A stretch of 18,115 bases of DNA. Source: Thermoleophilaceae bacterium (GTDB lineage Bacteria > Actinomycetota > Thermoleophilia > Solirubrobacterales > Thermoleophilaceae). Shown one piece after another: positions 14,145 through 18,115 of the stretch; position 1 is the first letter of the stretch, and each line of letters starts with the position of its first letter. Where the stretch lies: positions 1-18,115 of the forward strand of contig JACCZR010000098.1 of the NCBI GenBank assembly GCA_013695855.1, read 5' to 3'. The translations under genes and the position numbers were made by a program. A model generated the notes under the pieces. It had not been told where the DNA came from and made no database searches. It saw only the letters and a program-made list of their open reading frames with translations.

Positions 14145-14920
14145 TGCCCGCCGAGGCCCCCGTACTGAGCGAGCGCCGCGGCGCGGTGGGCGTGGCCTAC
14201 CTCAATCGCCCCGACGCGCGCAATGCCCTCTCGGCCGACCTCATGGACGTGCTCGCGGACCTGGTCGAGTCCTGGGACGCCGACGACGACGTGCGCTGCA
14301 TCGTGATCGCCGGCGGCGAGACCTACTTCGCAGCCGGGGGCGACATCAAAGGCATGGCCGAGCAGGACTTCCAGGCCGTGGTCGCCGCTCCCACGGCGAG
14401 CTTCTGGCGGCGGGTGGCCGATTGCGCCACCCCCATGGTCGCGGCGGTGTCCGGCTACGCGTTGGGCGGCGGCTGCGAGCTGGCCCTGCTCTGCGACATG
14501 GTCGTGGCCTCCGAGACCGCCGAGTTCGGCCAGCCCGAGATCCTGCTGGGAATCATTCCCGGCGGGGGCGGCACACAGCGCCTTACCCGAGTCATGGGAA
14601 AGCAGCGGGCGATGGAACTGGTGCTGACCGGCAGGCGCATCGACGCCGAGGAGGCCCACGCCCTCGGGCTCGTCAACAAGGTGGTGCGCAAGCGAGAGTG
14701 GCTGGACCGGGCGATCGAGCTGGCGACAGTCGTGGCCCATCGACCTCCGCTCGCGGCCAGGATGGCCAAACGCGCCGTGCTGGCCGCCGACGAGGTGGGC
14801 CTCGGAGCCGGCTTGGACATCGAGCGCCGGCTGTTCGAGCTTGCGATGGCCACCGAGGACCGCGTCGAGGGCATGTCGGCCTTCGTGGAAAAGCGCAAGC
14901 CTGACTTCCGCGCGCGGTGA
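14144..14920 (+). CDS. echA: Enoyl-CoA hydratase (crotonase family)
   Basis: 258 residues, typical length. Crotonase signatures: oxyanion-hole FAAGGDIKGM (62-71) and GYALGGGCELALLCD (104-118). Both catalytic glutamates are present, E112 (GGCEL) and E132 (FGQPEILLGIIPGGGGTQRL), equal to E144 and E164 of the rat enzyme, so hydratase activity is expected rather than only isomerase. It hydrates trans-2-enoyl-CoA to 3-hydroxyacyl-CoA, the step after the dehydrogenase encoded just upstream. ATG at 14144 overlaps that gene's TGA; its own TGA overlaps the GTG of the damaged Nudix gene (GTGA). No thiolase or 3-hydroxyacyl-CoA dehydrogenase follows in the window. Confidence 0.95.
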   Translation: MPAEAPVLSERRGAVGVAYLNRPDARNALSADLMDVLADLVESWDADDDVRCIVIAGGETYFAAGGDIKGMAEQDFQAVVAAPTASFWRRVADCATPMVAAVSGYALGGGCELALLCDMVVASETAEFGQPEILLGIIPGGGGTQRLTRVMGKQRAMELVLTGRRIDAEEAHALGLVNKVVRKREWLDRAIELATVVAHRPPLAARMAKRAVLAADEVGLGAGLDIERRLFELAMATEDRVEGMSAFVEKRKPDFRAR

Positions 14921-15349
14921 GCGGCTTTCGCACGACCTCGACGCGGATCGCCTCTCCCTCTCGAGGACGACGCGGTCCACCTGGTCGAGCAGTACCGCTA
15001 TACGGTCGGCGAGCGTCAGTGGGAGTTCCCGCAGGGCAGCTGGCCGAGCGGCGCCTCGGGCTCGTCCGAGGCCCTGGCCCACACCGAGCTGAAGGAGGAG
15101 ACAGGCCTGCGGGCCGCCTCGATGGACCACCTCGGCCACCTCTATTCCGCCTATGGCCACAGCGCCCAGGGCTTCGACGTCTTCGTGGCCACCGGGCTCG
15201 AGGCCGGGGAGCCGCGCCGCGAGGCCACCGAGCAGGACATGCGCAGTGCCCGACTCTCGGTGGACGAGCTGGAGGACAGGCTGCGCGCGGGGACGATCAA
15301 GGACGGGTCGACCGTGGCCGCCTGGGGCCTCTACCGCCTCGCCTCATGA
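14917..15349 (+). pseudogene. ADP-ribose pyrophosphatase-type Nudix gene, internally deleted and frameshifted
   Basis: GTG 14917 overlaps the echA stop (GTGA), the normal junction in this operon, and begins SGFRTTSTRIA, the expected N-terminus of ADP-ribose/GDP-mannose-type Nudix enzymes. Within about 12 codons the sequence jumps to another frame, where from about 14963 it reads EDDAVHLVEQYRYTVGERQW, EFPQGSW, then a Nudix box (TELKEETGL), ending cleanly at TGA 15347-15349. The segment normally between (YENPW-type strand and about 40 more residues) is missing. The Nudix box has Thr where the conserved Arg of REUXEE should be. A product starting at an internal ATG (15122) would lack the box. 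The stop overlaps the next ATG (ATGA), so operon architecture is intact while the coding is broken. Confidence 0.72.
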
Positions 15350-15849
15350 AGCGCGAGTACCCCCGCGGCCAGGAGGAGTTCGCCCGAGTGCTCGCCTTCA
15401 GCGACGGCGTTTACGCGATCGCCATGACGCTGCTGGTGCTGAGCATCACGCTGCCGAACCTGATGGTCGAGGACAGCGAGCGGGAGCTGCTCGAGCGTCT
15501 CCGGGACCTCTCTCCCCAGGTCGTCAGCTTCGTGATCAGCTTCGCGGTCATCGGTCGCTACTGGCTCGCTCATCACCAGTTCATCTCGCGGCTGCGCGCG
15601 CTCGACGCGGGGCTGATCGTGATCAACCGCGCCCACCGCAACGGCCTGCTCGAACCCGCCCTCACCCCAGACGTCTACCGCTGGGCCCGGGCCGGGGCGT
15701 CCAGCCCCGTGGGCTTCTTCGTGATCTCGCTGCCGGTGGCCTTTGTGAGCACGACCCTGGCCGTGCTCACGTGGTTCGGGGCTGTCGCCTACCAGGCGCT
15801 CCATCTCAACCGGCGCAAGCCGCCCGACGCCGACTCCCTGCTCAGCTGA
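15346..15849 (+). CDS. TMEM175-family (DUF1211) potassium-channel-like membrane protein, shortened
   Basis: 167 residues against about 200 or more for bacterial TMEM175 proteins. The first helix carries the selectivity signature FSDGVYAIAMTLLVLSI, followed by the second helix (VVSFVISFAVIGRYWLAHHQF). The chain then goes from LDAGLIVIN straight to RAHRNGLLEPALTPDVYRW, which normally lies after two more helices. About 50 residues (rest of helix 3 and helix 4) are therefore absent, in frame. The last helices (FFVISLPVAFVSTTLAVLTWF) and the C-terminus are normal. With only part of the six-helix bundle, conduction is doubtful. ATG overlaps the Nudix stop (ATGA); the stop overlaps the next start (TGATG). 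Confidence 0.82.
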   Translation: MKREYPRGQEEFARVLAFSDGVYAIAMTLLVLSITLPNLMVEDSERELLERLRDLSPQVVSFVISFAVIGRYWLAHHQFISRLRALDAGLIVINRAHRNGLLEPALTPDVYRWARAGASSPVGFFVISLPVAFVSTTLAVLTWFGAVAYQALHLNRRKPPDADSLLS

Positions 15850-16160
15850 TGGCCACCGCCGACCTGACCGTGATCGCCCTGGGCCGCAACGATCCATCGG
15901 CCGGCGAATACATCGCCGAGATCCATCGCCGCCTGGCGGCCCAGGACCGGGTGCGCTACAGCCTCCACGCCATGGGCACGTCGCTGGAGGGCACCACGGA
16001 GGACATCCTCGCCGTGGTCGGCGAACTGCACGCGGTGCCCTTCGAGTCGGGCATTCCTCGCGTCTACACGGTCCTCAAGCTCGACGAGCGCCGCGACCGC
16101 CCCGATCAGTCGCTCGATGACAAGGTCCGCTCGGTGGAGGAGCGCCTCGAGGATGACTAG
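15849..16160 (+). CDS. MTH1187-type thiamine-binding protein (DUF77)
   Basis: 103 residues. The pattern ADLTVIALG, SAGEYIAEIHRRL, YSLHAMGTSLEG, ELHAVPFESGIPRVYTVLKLDERRD and KVRSVEERL is that of the MTH1187/YkoF-like family: small ferredoxin-fold proteins that form tetramers and bind thiamine or related ligands. Length is normal. ATG overlaps the TMEM175 stop by one base (TGATG), so it is the last gene of the fatty-acid operon. A role in thiamine supply is plausible, but the exact ligand and the link to the operon are unproven. Confidence 0.85.
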   Translation: MATADLTVIALGRNDPSAGEYIAEIHRRLAAQDRVRYSLHAMGTSLEGTTEDILAVVGELHAVPFESGIPRVYTVLKLDERRDRPDQSLDDKVRSVEERLEDD

Positions 16161-16351
16161 CGCGACTGCGATCCCGACAGCCAGGTCTTCGCCGACCTTC
16201 GAGCGGGTGTAACGGCGTTGGCGGCTCGTGCGTCCGGGCAGCGTCTTGATCCGGCTGGACATGCTGCGCGCCGCCAGGCGCCGCGCGGAACGCGCCTAGT
16301 ACGTCTGCCGAATCGGGTTTCGACCCGGCTGGGTGGGGGCACGATGGCGCC

Positions 16352-16563
16352 ATGTACTCCGGAACCTCGCTCTTCCTGATCGCCCTCGGGGCGATCCTCT
16401 ACTTCGCCGTCACCGCAACGGTGGCCGGCATCTCGATCCAGACCGCCGGACTGATCCTGATGCTCGTCGGGATCCTCGGCCTGGTCATCTCGCTGTTCGT
16501 CGCCTCGCGATCTCGGGGCCGCCGTAGGGAACCCGACGTGGTCGAGCGCGAGCGCTACGTGCG

Positions 16564-16567
<4 letters not shown>
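16352..16567 (+). CDS. DUF6458-like small two-helix membrane protein
   Basis: 71 residues. Two hydrophobic helices (LFLIALGAILYFAVTATVAG and TAGLILMLVGILGLVISLFV) joined by SIQ, then an Arg/Glu-rich cytoplasmic tail (RSRGRRREPDVVERERYVR). The GAILYFAV...GLILMLVGI pattern fits the actinobacterial DUF6458 family, whose function is unknown. The ATG at 16352 follows CGATGGCGCC with no Shine-Dalgarno. Its TAG overlaps the convergent aconitase TAA by 2 nt, leaving no room for a terminator. It stands alone after a 191-nt gap in which I find no gene. Confidence 0.8.
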
Positions 16568-17967
<1,400 letters not shown>

Positions 17968-18115
17968 GCGCCCGCCCTACTTCGAGGACATGCAGACCGA
18001 CCCCCCGGACGGCTTCCAACCCATCGAGGGGGCTCGTTGCCTCGCCCTGCTGGGCGACAGCGTCACCACCGACCATATCTCCCCGGCGGGCGCGATCAAG
18101 CCCGACTCGCCAGCC
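17968..18115 (+). repeat. Right arm: inverted second copy of an acnA segment at the window end
   Basis: Read on the plus strand from 17969 this encodes RPPYFEDMQTDPPDGFQPIEG and on to KPDSPA, the same aconitase segment as 17164-17311 but in opposite orientation. Five of 148 positions differ; four are synonymous and one changes Pro to Gln. It lacks its own start or flanks and directly abuts the genuine gene at a GCGCCCGCC stretch. Confidence 0.95.

Noticed and set aside
15789..16262. Minus-strand frame starting MSSRIKTLPGR with a hydrophobic stretch
   Set aside because: The hydrophobic part overlaps the end of the thiamine-binding gene in antisense and no family is recognisable; the unpaired 5' part alone is too short to support.

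Overview
The window is very GC-rich, uses GTG starts freely, and has densely packed genes with 1-nt and 4-nt stop/start overlaps. Gene content includes an MprA-like response regulator, a DUF6458 small membrane protein, TMEM175-type and MTH1187-type proteins, a CysA-type rhodanese and crotonase-family lipid catabolism. This points to a high-GC actinobacterium, most likely Thermoleophilia/Solirubrobacterales-like; that placement is inference. No phage, transposon, CRISPR array or biosynthetic cluster was seen.

Layout: (1) 1-859, minus strand: start of a sensor histidine kinase preceded by its OmpR-type response regulator. (2) 971-2608, plus: SF2 helicase. (3) 2646-3883, minus: UDP-glucuronate decarboxylase-like epimerase coupled to a small unknown protein. 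(4) 3956-4475, plus: coiled-coil protein whose Asn/Gly/His repeat tail is broken by a 1-nt insertion. (5) 4483-4605, minus: 40-residue remnant of a VOC/glyoxalase protein. (6) 4652-5326, plus: tRNA-Arg(TCT) with a protein gene starting 2 nt after it. (7) 5370-6602, minus: HSL-type alpha/beta hydrolase and tRNA-Pro(TGG). (8) 6818-9017, plus: three-gene operon of DUF1015 protein, PduO-type cobalamin adenosyltransferase and OsmC-like protein. (9) 9086-9475, plus: remnant of an EAL-domain protein. (10) 9556-10743: divergent pncA and CoA-type Nudix gene around two palindromes. (11) 10777-12969, minus: CysA-like sulfurtransferase, Rossmann protein, small membrane protein and a broken protein-kinase gene. 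(12) 12987-16160, plus: acyl-CoA dehydrogenase, enoyl-CoA hydratase, broken Nudix gene, shortened TMEM175-like channel and thiamine-binding-type protein, all overlapping head to tail. (13) 16352-16567, plus: DUF6458 protein, meeting the 3' half of aconitase (16564-17967, minus).

The housekeeping genes are ordinary: fatty-acid oxidation feeding the TCA cycle, NAD and CoA turnover, B12 cofactor formation, sulfur transfer and nucleotide-sugar synthesis. The unusual feature is a recurring pattern. Five genes (VOC, EAL, protein kinase, Nudix, TMEM175) appear to keep both ends but lack their middles. In addition, the last 148 nt of the window are an inverted, about 97% identical second copy of an internal aconitase segment. 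This could be real genome erosion or a property of the assembly (strain mixing, amplification chimeras). The sequence alone cannot decide, but the fold-back end strongly suggests that at least the right edge is chimeric.
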